From NCBI GenBank assembly GCA_050084515.1, contig CM114274.1, forward strand, positions 35,836,001 to 35,900,000: DNA of 64,000 bases, written 5' to 3'. The position numbers and the translations under genes are program-made. Shown here piece after piece: positions 38,101-51,738 of the stretch. Within the stretch, counting starts at the first letter, position 1. Every line of letters begins with the position of its first letter. Source of the DNA: Blasia pusilla. Taxonomy: Eukaryota > Marchantiophyta > Marchantiopsida > Blasiales. The notes under the pieces were generated by a model that was not told the DNA's origin, did no database searches, and saw only the letters and a program-made list of their open reading frames with translations.

Positions 38101-41100
38101 TTTTCCAGATGATCAAATTTGTTCAGTCAACACAATTTATCAACAATGATCTTCGGATGTATCATCGGGAAAGTAATACACCTGCATTGGCGCGCACATC
38201 AAATCTAAATGAAGAGCTTGGTCAGGTATTGATCCTCCGTGCAGAGTCAGTTGTAAGAGCATCAGCCTAATCTGAAATAACCCCAAATTTTGTATTTTTC
38301 GTTTGCAAACTTATTTTATGAGAATCTGTCCTAGTCTTTTGAAGGTCCCTAAGAATTTCTTGGCAATGATGGAAGACGTTTCCTGGTTACTAGGGGTCAG
38401 CTCTTCTTACTAAAGGGTTGGCGGTGCTGGAAACTGCAGATAGAATATATATTTTCAGATAAAACAGGTACTTTGACTCGAAACTTAATGGAGTTCTTCA
38501 AGTGCTCAATTGGTGGGGTAATGTATGGGACTGGCATCACAGAAATCCAAAGGGCTGCAGCTCGGCGCACGGGTGTTCCAGTTCAAGAGGTTTTCCAGCA
38601 ACCCTTTTTTTGATCAGATTTATTTGGTTTAACAAACAACTGAAGGATCATGGACCTTTGATGTCTTTCATTTTATATATCTTGGATTATTGGAAAGATT
38701 TTCTCTTGATGAATAATGAGTTTTATGTAAAGGTCTGCAGGCTATAGGGTTGTAGATACATTTGTTTGTCTGTCTGACATCTTATTTAATTGAGAAGCAC
38801 TCATTGGGCCTGGCAGGTGGCCCGATCTGATGACTACATTCGAGAGAAAGGATTCAATTTTGATGACAAGAGGCTTATGCGGGGAAATTGGAGAAGTGAA
38901 GCACATCCTGACATATGCAAGGTATCTGTTCACCTGTTTCTCCTTGCCCTTAATTTTACTTTGTTTCAGTCCCCTCTTTAAACAGGTCGTGGGAAAAATG
39001 AGCAGTTTTGTAATTTTGTTTTTCTTAAATTCTGAATCAAGCTGCTATCAAAAGCCCGGCAGATATTACAGTGGTCTATGGCAAGTATGTGTCTCTGTGT
39101 GTTCTTAGTGCTACTAAGTTGAGCAATCAGGTGGAACCAACTACTGGTGCACTTGAGGTGGTAGGAACTGATCCTTCTTATTCTGTTTTTTTTCTTGGAT
39201 TTTGTCCTTCAGGAATTCTTCAGGTGTCTTGCAATCTGTCATACTGTATTGCCAGAAGGTGAAGACGTCCCAGAAAAGATCATATATCAAGCTGCATCGC
39301 CTGATGAGGCCGCTCTTGTTACAGCTGCAAAAAACTTCGGGTTCTTTTTCTATGCGTATGTAAACCCTCCCAGATGTCTCTTTATCTTCTGACAGGAAGC
39401 TTGAGTTATTACTGAGTGATTTTTGTTTTTTTACCCCAAAACTGTGGTAAAGTTCTGGTCCTTGTACATTGTCATTTGGAGGATGTTCATTTTAGTTGGG
39501 TCTGGCGAGATTATGGGTTGTGTATATTATATGGATTGTCTGGTTCTGCCTGTATCAATAGGAAAGTTTGTAATTAATGTGGTGGATTGTGGTAGAGTGT
39601 ATGTGGTCCTCAATTCTGTTATCTTTATCATGTTTTGCTTTTGTCAGGTGGGACTCCTAATTTTTGGTTCGTTTGGAGTCTGTCTGTGCTCATATAGTCT
39701 AACATGGTTGTGAACAGGCGTTCTCCTACAGCCATCAGAGTGCGGGAATCTCACGTAGAGAAGCTGGGCAGAATCCAAGATATGGAGTATGAGATTCTGA
39801 ATGTTTTGGAGTTTAACAGGTCATTGTGCATCCTATTTGTCTCATATCAAAGATTTTTTTTTGTTTTCTTAATAAAGAAATTTTTACTGGAGGTTTACTG
39901 AGTTCATTTTTATTGTTAGTGATGCTAAGTGGCGATTAAATCTGACGTAAATACATGCTTCCAATGTGTTCATGAACAGCACCCGGAAACGCCAATCGGT
40001 CATATGTCGCTATCCCAACGGTAGATTGGTACTGTATTGCAAGGTGAGGTTTTGGAAACCTCTTATTTTGTGGCTGCAAAATTGTGTATTTGTAATTCTT
40101 TATTCGAACTGTCATTGAGTAAACTTCCTTAGTACTGTTAAAGTTCTTTTACGTTCTTATGTCTCTGATTTCAACACAGAAATTCAGGTCCCGTTCCCAA
40201 TCTTATGGCCAAGTCTCTGGATCCTAAAGTATTTCTGGTTTGTGCCCATGAGTTTCAGGGTGCTGATACAGTCATATACGAAAGGATGGCTGATGTTCAA
40301 AATCCTTACAGAGAGATTACACGGGATCATTTGGAGAAGTATGGAGAAGATGGGCTGAGAACCCTATGTTTGGCGTACTGTGATCTGGAGCCACATGTTT
40401 ATGAAGCCTGGAATGAAAAGTTTATACAGGCCAAATCAGCCCTCCGAGATCGTGAGAAGAAACTTGATGAGGTTTCAACTCCATTTGCATTGCAAGATTT
40501 TAGTAAAATCTGCTGGACTGACTGTTCTTATGGTTTGTCTGTGATCTATTCCTATTCCCATTTTCCACCAACAAAAGATGCATGGTAATATAATTTCGGG
40601 AAGCGAGTCTTGAAAACTTTGACAGTTGACTTCCTGTCTTGTTGTGATTTGGTCAAGTATCCTCATGGAGATAAATCTCAAGCATGGGGTTTCCTGACCT
40701 TGTGATTCAGGTTGCAGAGCTGATTGAGACCAACCTTGTCTTACTGGGATGCACTGCAATTGAGGATAAATTGCAGGAAGGGGTGCCATCATGCATAGAA
40801 ACTCTTGCAAAAGCTGGCATCAAAATATGGGTTCTAACAGGGGACAAAATGGAGACAGCAATCAACATTGCCTATGGTACATACCTAATCAATTTATGGT
40901 TTCATGTTTCACTAGTTATCAATATAACCTTGTACATTCGACAGTACAGAGTCGTGAGTCTCATATTACCAATTTTACTGTGCAGCTTGTAGTCTCCTAA
41001 GCAATGAGATGAGACAGTTCACCATCAACTCGGATGTTAAAATGATCAGAGATGTTGAAGACAAGGTAAGGTCTGGTATGTGGAGTCCGACATGTGATAA

Positions 41101-44100
41101 TTGTCAAAGGGGTGGGTCGTCTTTTGATGAGCGTTGCAATCTCTTAGTGTTAAGGACTAAGATTATGCCCTGTGAGGAGCTCCTGGGATTTTTTTTGGGT
41201 GATATTATGGAGGTCTTACAATTGATAGTCACCAATTCAGAGCTTATGAATGATTAAATTTCTTGACTTGAATTTGTGGAATGTCTAGGAAGTATGTGCT
41301 TCACTGGATTGTAACCAGATATTTTAACAAACAGGTATGGAAAAGGGTGTGGTGAATTGGACTAAGGCCCCCAACTATTAACGTTCTCACAATATTCCAT
41401 TTTGGTATGCTTATTCCTCAGGGTGATCCTATAGAGACGGCACGTGTATTGGAAGATCTAGTTAGACACCAGCTTTATGATGCTATAACAGCAGCAGAAG
41501 AGAGTCAGCGAGAACAAAGTGGTTCGGAGCTTGCACTCGTAATTGATGGAAGGTGTCTAATGTATGCATTGGACCCGAGATTGCGAGGCGCTCTCCTGAA
41601 GTTATGCATGATGTGCAAGGCTGTTGTATGTTGCAGGGTCTCTCCGTTGCAAAAGGCACAGGTACATGTCTGCTGGTTAGATGTTGCTTATCATGGCCTT
41701 ATTTTATTGACCTGTACTCTTTGGATTTCAAGCAGACATATGTCAGCCTGTATTGTATGTCAGCTATTGCCATCCCTGAGAGCAAGGTCCATCCAGTTAT
41801 TAAATTGAAAGCGATGAAAATCTCAGGTAACAACTCTCATCAAGGATGGAGCCAGAAAGATTACTCTCAGTATTGGCGATGGTGCCAATGATGTTAGCAT
41901 GATCCAGGCAGCACACATTGGTGTAGGCATTAGCGGCCAAGAGGGGATGCAGGCTGTGATGGCAAGTGATTTTGCAATTGCTCAGTTCCGTTTTCTTACC
42001 GAGTTGCTTCTAGTTCATGGTCGGTGGTCTTACAATCGAATATCAAAGGTGACTTTCTTACTCTCTTTTATGTGGTCAAACTATACATTCCGCAGACTCA
42101 TGCTTGACAAGTAATTATAACATGTGGAGAAAGTTCATGAGTTGACAAGTTTCTGTAAGAAAGTTACAAATAGGTACTGATGACAAGAAGTCGAGACTGT
42201 GCAATGACTACTGTATTTGGATGATGTTCCAGTCCTCAGGCTTCAGGGTCTCCTTGGATGAGCAAATTCATTTTTGTGTTGTCTCTTAATCCTGAAGTTT
42301 TCCATCTTGGGGGTTTTTCAGTAGACGTTCACAAATTATATTCACTGATCGAGTCTGTGTTTGTTGGCAGGTTGTGTGCTATTTCTTTTACAAGAATCTG
42401 ACATTTACGATGACGCAATTTTGGTTCAACCTCTATGCTGGTAACTCGGGTCAGAGGTTTTATGACGATTGGTTTCAGTCACTGTACAATGTATTGTTCA
42501 CAGCTCTTCCAGTCCTTGCAGTGGGAATTTTTGACAAGGTATGACTGTTGTCATATATTGCTGACTTTTCATTCTTGTTAAAGAGTGGCACTGTAGGAGA
42601 TTTACGTTTTATGTGTTCAAAGCTTTCTTCATTACTTGTTTCTAGAGCCCTTGAAAGAATTTGACAGTCAGTTTATTTGGTGCATTGCTGCAGGATGTGA
42701 GTGCCAGAAGGGCTAGGCAATATCCTCAGCTTTACAAAGCTGGCATAGATAACTTGTACTTTAGTTGGCGAGTGCTCCTTGTTTGGCTGTTTTTTGCCAT
42801 CTACCAGTCTCTGATTTTCTTCTTTTTCCCGATCAAAGCGGCAGAAACTGGAATGAATAATTGGGGCTTAACATTTGGGGTTTGGGATGTCGGCACTATG
42901 GCTTATACTTGCATTATCATCACAGTCAACGTTCGTTTGTTAATGGCGTCATCATCCATCACAATATGGCATCATGTGGCAGTGGAAGGCAGTATAGTTT
43001 CTTGGTTCCTCTTTATTTTCTTCTACTCAGGAGTGCAGACCCAAAATCGTCAGGTTTGACCAAGTCCCTTCACGTTCCCTAATCAACTATGAGCTTGCAT
43101 CATGAATCCTTCTTCTGAGGTTGCTCTGTCTCATCCCCCTCATCCCTGTAGATGTTTATATATATGTTTTTTGATTCTATTCCTTTGATCCCGAGTACTG
43201 CAGCAGTTTTGACTACTTTAATCATTTCTGCATGTTGTTGTCTCTACTACTTTGTTTTCATTCTGTTTGATTGACTATCAGTTGAAATAGCTCTGCTGTA
43301 TCCATTGTTCCCCAAAAGATCTGCGGATGGTTGCAAGGCTCTGAAAGGAGTTAATACAGTCTGTAAAAGAGTACAGAGATGAAGGAAAGTCAATTGACTT
43401 TTGGACTAATAAGCCTCATCCTTGCTCAACAGGATAACATATACTGGGTTATTTTCAACTTGATGAGTACATGGTATTTTTGGTTCATCATTCTATTAGT
43501 TCCCATGATGGCCTTGGCAGGCGACTTTATTTATCAAGGGTCAGTATGACTGCCTCTGTTTGAGGCTGCTGTGTTGAAAGTTTCTTGTCTACAAGCTTGT
43601 GATAACTAGGAATACTAGAGGGTCTTCTCTATCTCAAAATATCACAGGTGTTTTCTTTATCATACTGTGAACCTTAGCTTTCTAGGTTTTACCAAATCTG
43701 TTTTCACTCTCAACACGCTTAAGCATCTCATTGAGGTTTTGAATCTTTCGCCTACAGTTTTTTTTTACATTGTTTCCTATGCTTAGAGGCTGATTATCAT
43801 AGTCAATATTTTATTGTATTCATTTTTCAAAGTGATATGCAGGCTTCAGAGGTGGTTTTTCCCGTTTGATTATCAAATTATCCAGGAGGAAACCAAGTTC
43901 AGATCTCGATATGAAACACATGATCCTGAGCAGCAGCTAGAAATGATGGCTATGTTAGACAGTCCACCAAGAATGACTATTGAGGAGGAGCGGGCTTTGG
44001 CAATGACTCAGCTGCCAAGGGAGAGGACATGGTCAAAGCATACTGGTTTCTCTTTTGATTCTCCTGGGTTTGAGTCCTTCTTTGCCATGCAAGAAGGAGT

Positions 44101-44344
44101 TCCAACTCCCGCCAAATCTTGGGATGTAGCACGTCGTGCTAGCATGACTCCACGTCGAAGTCTTCATAGAGAGGACTCTCGGTTCTCTCATAGTCCTAGG
44201 GGAGAGAGTGGATCTGGGTTCAGTTATCATGGAGAGGGTGCACGATACAGTATAGCTGAAGAAGAGCTCCAACCTTCTCTGTCACGAAATAATCCATTTC
44301 TTGACGAACCTCAACCATCACGAAGAGGTTCATATTATGACTAG
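32184..44344 (+). CDS. P4-type phospholipid-transporting ATPase, ALA3-like
   Basis: A flippase moving phospholipids to the cytosolic leaflet, usually with a Cdc50/ALIS partner; Arabidopsis ALA3 acts at the Golgi/trans-Golgi. There are 27 exons, all phases matching (about 1282 aa): 32184-32336, 32653-32718, 33060-33121, 33433-33514, 34243-34353, 34580-34657, 34747-34843, 35648-35754, 36004-36069, 36452-36573, 36707-36794, 37242-37319, 38109-38225, 38440-38589, 38817-38921, 39213-39355, 39718-39819, 39980-40043, 40259-40471, 40711-40876, 40986-41065, 41422-41661, 41827-42048, 42371-42538, 42694-43053, 43433-43539, 43843-44344. Motifs in order: [33 protein letters not shown] (membrane helix 4), DKTGTLT (phosphorylated Asp codon 38458), [27 protein letters not shown]. 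The tail has [16 protein letters not shown] and WDVARRASM, typical of ALA3, then extra Ser/Arg-rich sequence with NPFLD. Met 32226 is an alternative start. Confidence 0.95.
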
Positions 44345-47300
44345 AATGGTCTCTTTTAAAGCGATGGCTTCTTCAACAATTTGAGAGCTTTGTGCCGGGA
44401 AATGTCAGATCATATTCTCCTCCTATGGTGGCAATGGGGCAACACGTTCGAGGTGGTACAGGTGTATCAGATTGTGTTGTCAGCTTGTGATGCTTGATCC
44501 TGTTAGTCTCCATTGATATCAGGGCGGTGAAGCTTCCAGGAAACAAAGACACCTGTCCACCTGGGCTGAGGGTCCTATGAGGAAACTTTGAGTACTATTT
44601 TGGAACATGTGGGTACCTGGAGGGGAGTGTACAACAGAAGGGACACCGAAGGAAGCCCTGCATAGAGTCATGTAAGTGGCCTGGAGCTTCTGGCTGTAGT
44701 GCAGACTTGTTGCTGTGAGGGAGGTCTATGCAGGAATTCTTCTTAATCCTTGGATTAGTAAATCTGTGTCTAGTGTAGCTCAAAAGCCATGCATTTTCTT
44801 GCGCTCAAATCTAAGTTTGGGCCAATCTGAATCATGGGTAGTTGATTCTTTTGAGTAAATGCTTTACTTCAACGGAGAAGAGTAATTAAAGTAGTCAGAC
44901 GACCAGATGTTAAGCCCTTACCTACCTTCCACCTGATTAGCACTGCTAAAGTCCAGCATTGAAAGGTATGCCCTTTCTTTACATCTCATCAATGTTCAAA
45001 TTGAATTCAATACGCAATATGCAAATTGGCAACATGTTTGCCTTTAATGCCGAAGAGAATTTGCTCAAAACGTTCGTTTATCTACTAAGTCAGATCTCAT
45101 ACTCTGCATACAGAGTGCGACATAAATCGCAAGGTCCTTAACAAGACCTCCCAGTGAAGGCCTGGCAGCAATTAGCAGGCCTGATGGGATATAGAGGGAT
45201 ATGGTGGCAAACGCTCTGTATAAAGTACTGACGCGGGGGTGGGGGGGGGGGGGGGGGGGGGGTAACATCCCCTTGCAAGCTGCTGTAAGGAATTGTGATT
45301 TGATATTGTAGTCGTCCTGTTTCATCTGGAGATGATTCAACAAACAGCAATGAAAATGTGATTTACTCAGAAATATGGACATTGAAAACTTTCGAATTAC
45401 AAAGTGTGGCTGTGTGAAAATATTTTCTTTCGTGAGGAGAGACAGGGACTCTTACTCTGGTCAATTTGCGAGGAAGTCCAATTTGAATACCAAGATAATT
45501 GGGGATCGTACTACATGGGAGCAATCCAACATTCTCCAAGGTGATTCCTTACCAGCTTTTTGGTAACTTAAAACATTCAAGTGGGCTGTTCTTCTCTAGC
45601 CCACGGGACTTACCCATGGTGGGACGAGCACCGATCATGAGATTCCTAGATGAAAACTGAACATTACCTTCTTTTGTGTGAGTGCCACGATCGTGTTTTT
45701 CAGAATCTCTCGGAGGATTGATGCGTGTTATTTCTATCATGTCTGTCTATTGGCATGATGCTCTCCTCCTTATCTGCCCGGCTGCTCTCAAAGTTAGCAT
45801 TGCCGAACATTGCTTCACGTGTCACCGAGCATTGCTGATGGCACATTACATATCTTTCTAATGTCACAGTCCTGGCTCAATGGCTGTAGCAAGTGTCGTT
45901 GATGAAGTTCCTATTTTAGAGTAAATTGGTAGAAATCTTCGATATTTCCTACTTCAATCTTCGATGCTTGAAGAAGAAACCTGATGTGCTTGTGTCTGAA
46001 ACAAGTGTGGTCGACTGAATGCCTGACCGTGTTATATTTTTTATTTCATATCTTAAAATTTCAACGGTCATTCTAACATACTAATCAATCCTGCCTTCTG
46101 GGTGATCGAACTAAAGGCGATTCGCCAAATTCCCTGCCATGGACACGAAATAAGCTTCGATTTCGCTGTCTGAGATACGTGGGGACCCGTGCGGGCGCTT
46201 GAGCCGTGGCCATATTTGTCGTACCACGATTAGTTCGCCAATCCTTCATAAATTCTTCTCTGGCTCGCGTTGTATTGGCCAGGTGCTGTAATGTACTCTC
46301 AGGCTACCCTGGTTTATCGGAGAATTTTCGAAAGAGTTCGTGTCGCCGCTGCTGCAAGAGCTCTCATGGACTTTCAAGATTTGAAATCTCAACTTGACAG
46401 AAGTAGTGTGGTAAGTTCCGAGGAACCCAACATCTTATCTTTGAAAGCACAAGGCAATTCCGTTGGTTACCATATAAACAAAACCAGCCTGAGCTGCTTC
46501 TATGCCGATTTGGACCCCTCATCTCCAAAGAAAATCGCCATAAGACGAGACATTTGACGCGAGTTACGTTAGCAAACCTTCTAATTCCGAATCGCATTTC
46601 TACTCCGAGGTTGCAACGACCTCATATTTCAAATCCCCGTGCCCGAAGCGGACAGTTGCTGATTCGAAGCGCGTCGTACGTCGGGGACAGCTTCTGCCTG
46701 AAGCTCTTTCTAAGGCAGCATGCTGTCACGCAGGAGAGCGCACTTCTCCCTCTGATTGATGCATGCATGGTCGTCAAATCTGCAAGCCAATTATAAAAGA
46801 CGGTTTCGTTTGAGAACGTCGTGTAGTGGGTGACATTGTCGAGACGATGGTCGTAGGATTCAGAATCGCGAACGAAGTGATGGCGATGAGATTCGTGCAT
46901 TGTTCCATTCTCCACCTCTAATCCTCCGACAAATATCCAGAACGTGCTCATCTGCAAGAAAGCCTCGTATGGTGGTCCACGGGAATTCCGTGAGAAGAAT
47001 CCAGGTCAGGATACTTACCCCATTTCCTGATCAAGCTGTGCCGTATCCTTCAGTTGTGTGTTCTCCCCTCGTTTTGCACAGGAAAACTCTTCACATTTGA
47101 TTGCCACAGCGAACAATTACCATCTCTCTCCCTAAGAACCCGAAGGATCTCTCTCAAAGTACCTCAAACCTTTTCCTGCTCAAACTTCATACAGTTGCAA
47201 ATGAAAGCCCTACGGTCCCTTTGGGATTCCCGTGGACTAAAATCCCTCCATTCATTCTCTCTCACCAAGTGGTGTATCATCTTGACCAAGATGTCATAGG

Positions 47301-49953
47301 TTCATCTCCTACTTGGGGCTGCATCTTCTACTCAGAGCACGAATGAGTCATTGCTTTGTCTAGCTTTTTTCTCTGGTAAATAATTGGGAAAAAGTCCTGG
47401 TTTTTCTCAAACGAAGTCGCTCCCGGCCATCCCAAATAGAGATTTGGATGTAAAAGTGTGTCACGCGTAAGGAAGGAGTTCCCATAGGCCTCAAACTTCC
47501 CGTCACTAAGAAATCCAAGTGAACTCTCGCTCCAAGAAATTTGGGAGATCCTGTACTGCTTCTTGGTTGAGCACTCTAAATGGTCAGCACTCACTCAAAA
47601 CCGACTTCGGTCGCAATGCTGCAAAGGCACTACTAAATGCTTCAGGATGTCAGGGTTTTCCGACATGTGTAGGGTTTTCTGACGTTATGAGTGCCTCGCT
47701 TTTGAAGGTCACGAGACTTATGAGAAGTTGGTTCAAGTGCCGTCCAACTGTTAAGGGATTAAGGAACGTTTCTGAGCTCATCGTGCTCTTCTTTCATCCA
47801 CTGCACGAGGATGCCGCGAATCCGCGGTTATCAGGTTTGGCCGCGCGAGTGTCATGATGCCGTCAATCCTCCACACAAGAGGTGCTCTACTCTTCTCCTG
47901 TCCTCTGTTCTCATCCTCCGCCAATGCACACACTAACTCTTCTCTCTTTTTCATAACAGAAAGGAAATCGATTCTCATCATTCACTAGCTCTCTGCCATC
48001 CTTGGCTACGCATTTCCAAAACGGCGAAATGCAAGGCGCAGATATGCTAGTTTACCTCACCGTGCTGAACGACTCTGGGCTCAACCGCGCTTTCGTGCGA
48101 CAAGGAAGAATCCTATTTAACTCCATTTTACATCCAGGACATTTTAAGCAGTCTCCCGCCGAAGCATTGAAGCATTGTGTAGTTCATATTGTCACTCTAC
48201 CTACATGTTCGGTTTTTCTAAGTGAATATCTTTCGGTTTCTTGCCTATATGCCTCTTTCAGTCGTTTTGTAGCCATCCGCACTACAGCGCTCATGTCACA
48301 AGATTCGTTTAGAGAGACAGTGGATACGTTGCTGGAACTTTGGGTCTCACCTTAGTAAAATCTGAATGCAGCCTTGCTTCACCATGCCTACTCAGAGATG
48401 GGGTTTCGCAAGTTCCGAATGAGGTGCAGAACTGAGATTCTCAAGGTACATTTCTCCTGGACAAATGGGCTGGAACATCAAACTTGTCATCTTCTGCTTT
48501 GAGCTGCTGATATCTACAGCTTTCGTGCTTTAAAAAAATGTTCGAATACCTGCAACCAAGGAACTCTGCAGAACTCACATTTCATAGTGCTCCCATGGAT
48601 CTTTCATTTCGGAGAAAATGAAGGTGTAGCTTCAGGTCAAGGATCTGTTAGCTTTCACCCCTGCTCATGAACTATTCTTCGAAGATTCTCTGCGTGATCT
48701 GCACTCGATCTTGCCTTTTCAAAACTACCTCACTCATCGAATCGTGTGCGATTGCCATCGATAATCCTTCATTCTTTCTTTCAAACCTTTACAACCAGAT
48801 TTATGCAGCCTTCTTGGATTCTGAGCATATTCCCATTGTACCCACCTGTGAACAGTCATCAGATCGTCGATCCAATGAAGTTGAATCCGGATTAAAGTTT
48901 GAATGTGAGACACATGTCTAATTGTGCTTACCCCAGCAATCCTACCCATTCACATTTCACAGCCAGATTTCAACAGCCAATTGCACAGTGCAAAACTGGC
49001 TGTCATGACTATGCGGATCTGAACAAAGATACAGAAAATGAAGATACAACCAACGATGGACGCGGAGTCAAAAACATCACCTCAACTCTAGCCCCCACAT
49101 TGCATTAAAATACATGGGAGGATTGCATTGACATAAAATTTATGTGTAGTTTGGCGCACATACATGTGGTTGATGTAGTGATTCAATGTGTTGTGAGAGT
49201 GACCAAACCATAGGAGGGGACCGATGGACAACATGCTAGGTTTCCCCAACTTTTCATATTGCTGAGCCACTTCACACACAATTGTTTGTCCATCAATGGT
49301 GTCTAGCCAATGGGTTGTATCCACAGGTGGTATGGGTGTGTCATTAACATTGCAAGGAGTCCGAGAGATGATTCCTATGTCGGCTTAGTTGGAACTAGTA
49401 TTGAGTAAATTCTTAGGGATGGTCACGAGAGTATGTTCGTCTCCATTTTTTTTCGCCGTGGTAGAAGTTGGACAAATGGAAGTGTTTCATTTGGCCTCCT
49501 CACTTTGTGAGCAAGGAAAGTTTATTGCCTCTCGTATGGATGTAGTTATTGATGAGATGGTGGATTTTCCCTTGGAGTTTGCAGGTCGTAGTGGTGAGCG
49601 ATAACTTTGCCAATAAGGTTACATAATGATCACATTAGCAACATTGTGAGTTGCTAGAGTGGAACGATCATTCAGAGGACATCTTGATAGCAGATAGTAC
49701 TATAAAGAGACATGCCATGGTTGGTGTCTCTTCCCATAATATGTAGATCTCTTTATTGTTGTGAGGTACAAACCTTGATTTGTAGAGGAGTGCAGACATG
49801 CAGATATGCTCGAAGGTCAGTATGGGGTTAGCTATAGTGTTGCAAGGTTGACATACGGGTGCATTAGTATCTCTACGTTAAGAGAGATGAAATTGTCATA
49901 CAAATCTCATCATGCCATGTGGCGAGGTTGATCCAAGTTTGACAATGGCACGT
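44345..49953. other. Intergenic stretch, no gene recognised
   Basis: The first few hundred bases are probably flippase 3' UTR. Small open frames (for example 46270-46557, 47519-47857, 48002-48355) have no domain I recognise and overlap frames on the other strand. A poly-G tract lies at 45236-45262. Confidence 0.5.
45236..45262 (+). repeat. Poly-G tract
   Basis: Five or more G, one T, then 22 consecutive G (45241-45262). The proline-rich open frames on the minus strand come from this run. Confidence 0.9.
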
Positions 49954-50148
49954 ATGCCTTGCGCATACACATCGCTACACAACATATATGCTGTCACCGA
50001 ACACACACATAAACACACACGATCCCATGCTAACTCATGGCATCCAGACAACGAGACGAGAGGTATCAAAATATCTCTAATCGCTCTCCTAGCTAGTGGT
50101 TAGATCCCTCTATCTCCAGATAGCCATCTATCCCTACCTACCATGACA
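49954..50148 (-). repeat. 3' LTR of copy B, short form
   Basis: On the minus strand it starts TGTCATGG at 50148, has a GGATAGATGG word like the solo LTR, and ends in about 110 bp closely matching the solo LTR end (to GCGCAAGGCA at 49954). It is only about 195 bp against 643 bp, so the middle is deleted or diverged. Confidence 0.55.
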
Positions 50149-50248
50149 TACATCTCTCAGACACTAGGAGCAAAAAGGCCGGGTGCTCATGTGATCCCAT
50201 CATTTGTCGCCTTCTTGTCATCCATGTTACAGACACAAGTCGGAATCT

Positions 50249-50749
50249 AGAAGTACCTACTCTATGTACATCTGGGACACATCCATCGTCCCTGAGGAAC
50301 CCTAGTGAGAGGTGGTGTCAAACATCTATATGTCACCCTCTCGAATATCCATTACAGAGCATCATAGTGTCTGCACTACGAGCAAAACCACACAACATAC
50401 ATGGCAAGCCTGCAAGAAGTACTGATGAGCTCGGATCAACTATATCGTCAAAGTTAGGAATGTGACATGGCACACAGTTACGCACATGATCCTTCCAAAC
50501 CATACCATCGCGTCCCTCCAATAAGAGAACATAAGATAGCAAAACCTCACGCATTCTCATGATGGTGCGTTCTACAGTTACATCCAACGTTGTGGATGCC
50601 GTCTGCTGTAAGTTGACATAGTCTCTCTGATGAAATCTCAAGATAGTAGGTCGATAACCGTTTCTTCGAATAGTTGCATATCTCAATGTATCTCGATGCT
50701 GTGTAATCGCCAAATTCTCAAACGCCATGGGCATTACTCTCCAAAACAA
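50249..50749 (-). pseudogene. Integrase C-terminal region and PHD-like finger (copy B)
   Basis: After the integrase core comes a basic, SH3-like stretch (GYRPTILRFHQRDYVNLQQT, later SYVLLLEGRDGMVWKDHVRN and CVPCHIPN). Then LPCMLCGFARSADTMMLCNG YSRG gives Cys pairs spaced as in the first half of a PHD finger (C-x2-C, then C before a Gly-rich turn). Beyond 50333 the frame has two stops, but H, D and VPDV are still spaced like the second half. A PHD finger reads histone H3 tails, so it could guide integration as chromodomains do in other gypsy elements. The assignment rests on spacing and on similarity remembered from related plant elements. Confidence 0.55.
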
Positions 50750-50899
50750 CTCAGCCCTCTGAGAACATGCTTACATTTATACATCAAGGTCATCAAGGTT
50801 CAATATTTCACCGACATCTCGAAGAATGACCGTAGATAAATCAAACTCTCGGCCATAAATCAACAAGTACGGTGAGAAAGACGCTAAGGATGTTGAATC

Positions 50900-51567
50900 T
50901 GTATCCCATCGCTAACCACGGCAACTGGTCCCAATCTCCTAGGTGACCTCTCTGCAAGCCATACTTGCGTAATCCTCTCTTCACCGTCTATCTGTATGAC
51001 CCTCTCCGCTAGTCCATCCGCCTCAGGATGATCTCACGAAGTAGTGCGATGGTCGATCAACGTCTGATCGCACAAGGTCTGAAACTTCCCGCAAAACTCC
51101 GTACCCTGGTCTGTCAACACCTCAGCTGGTGCACCGTAATGACTCAGCACTTGATCTAGGAAGGCATATGGTACTCCCTCACTCGCTTTGTGAGGAAATG
51201 CAACCAAGTCTATCCACTTCGAGAAGTACTCGACCATCACCAACACATAACGACTGTGGCGGTCCGTTAAAAGCATAGGTCTTGCAAAATCCAAACTCCA
51301 TCTATAATCTAAACCCATGATCGGAAGTTGATGCAAGTGTGGAGTTGGAGCATTGAACAATGCCCCGACTTGATCACACACCATGCATCTAGCAACAAAT
51401 TTCTGAATATCAGTCTGCATGCCTCTCCACAATATTGTATCTGGAGCAAGTTGTACATCCATTTCACTCCAATGACCCAACTCCTCGTGGGCATGACGCA
51501 CCAAATGTACTCTCTGTATAGGATGAGGCACTACACGTTCTCTACCATCCTCCCACACTCGCAACAC
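50900..51567 (-). pseudogene. Retrotransposon integrase core (copy B)
   Basis: It begins with an HHCC zinc region (LVRHAHEELGHWSEMD, then CMVCDQV). The catalytic core follows: WSLDFARPM with the first Asp, EVLTDQGTEFCGKF with the second, and, after a stop codon near 51034, HPEADGLAERVIQ with the Glu. Catalytic residues are visible, but the stop and a later frameshift near 50990 break the reading frame. Confidence 0.8.
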
Positions 51568-51738
51568 ATGTGTCCCCTCCCATCGGAACCGTCTGGCTCG
51601 CTATAGGATCCCATCCCGCTCTCTAGCACCCACTATGCTCGTGACACTGCCAATACGTAGGTACTCCAAGACTACTCCATCATCGTGAATATCTCGGCCA
51701 TTTTTCATCTCCTCATCGGCCTCTCGATCTAAGGACTC

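Noticed and set aside
45065-45382. Proline-rich minus-strand frames
   Set aside because: They arise from the poly-G run.
46206-48360. Possible small genes after the flippase
   Set aside because: Frames are short, overlap on both strands, and no domain, splice pattern or family likeness was seen.
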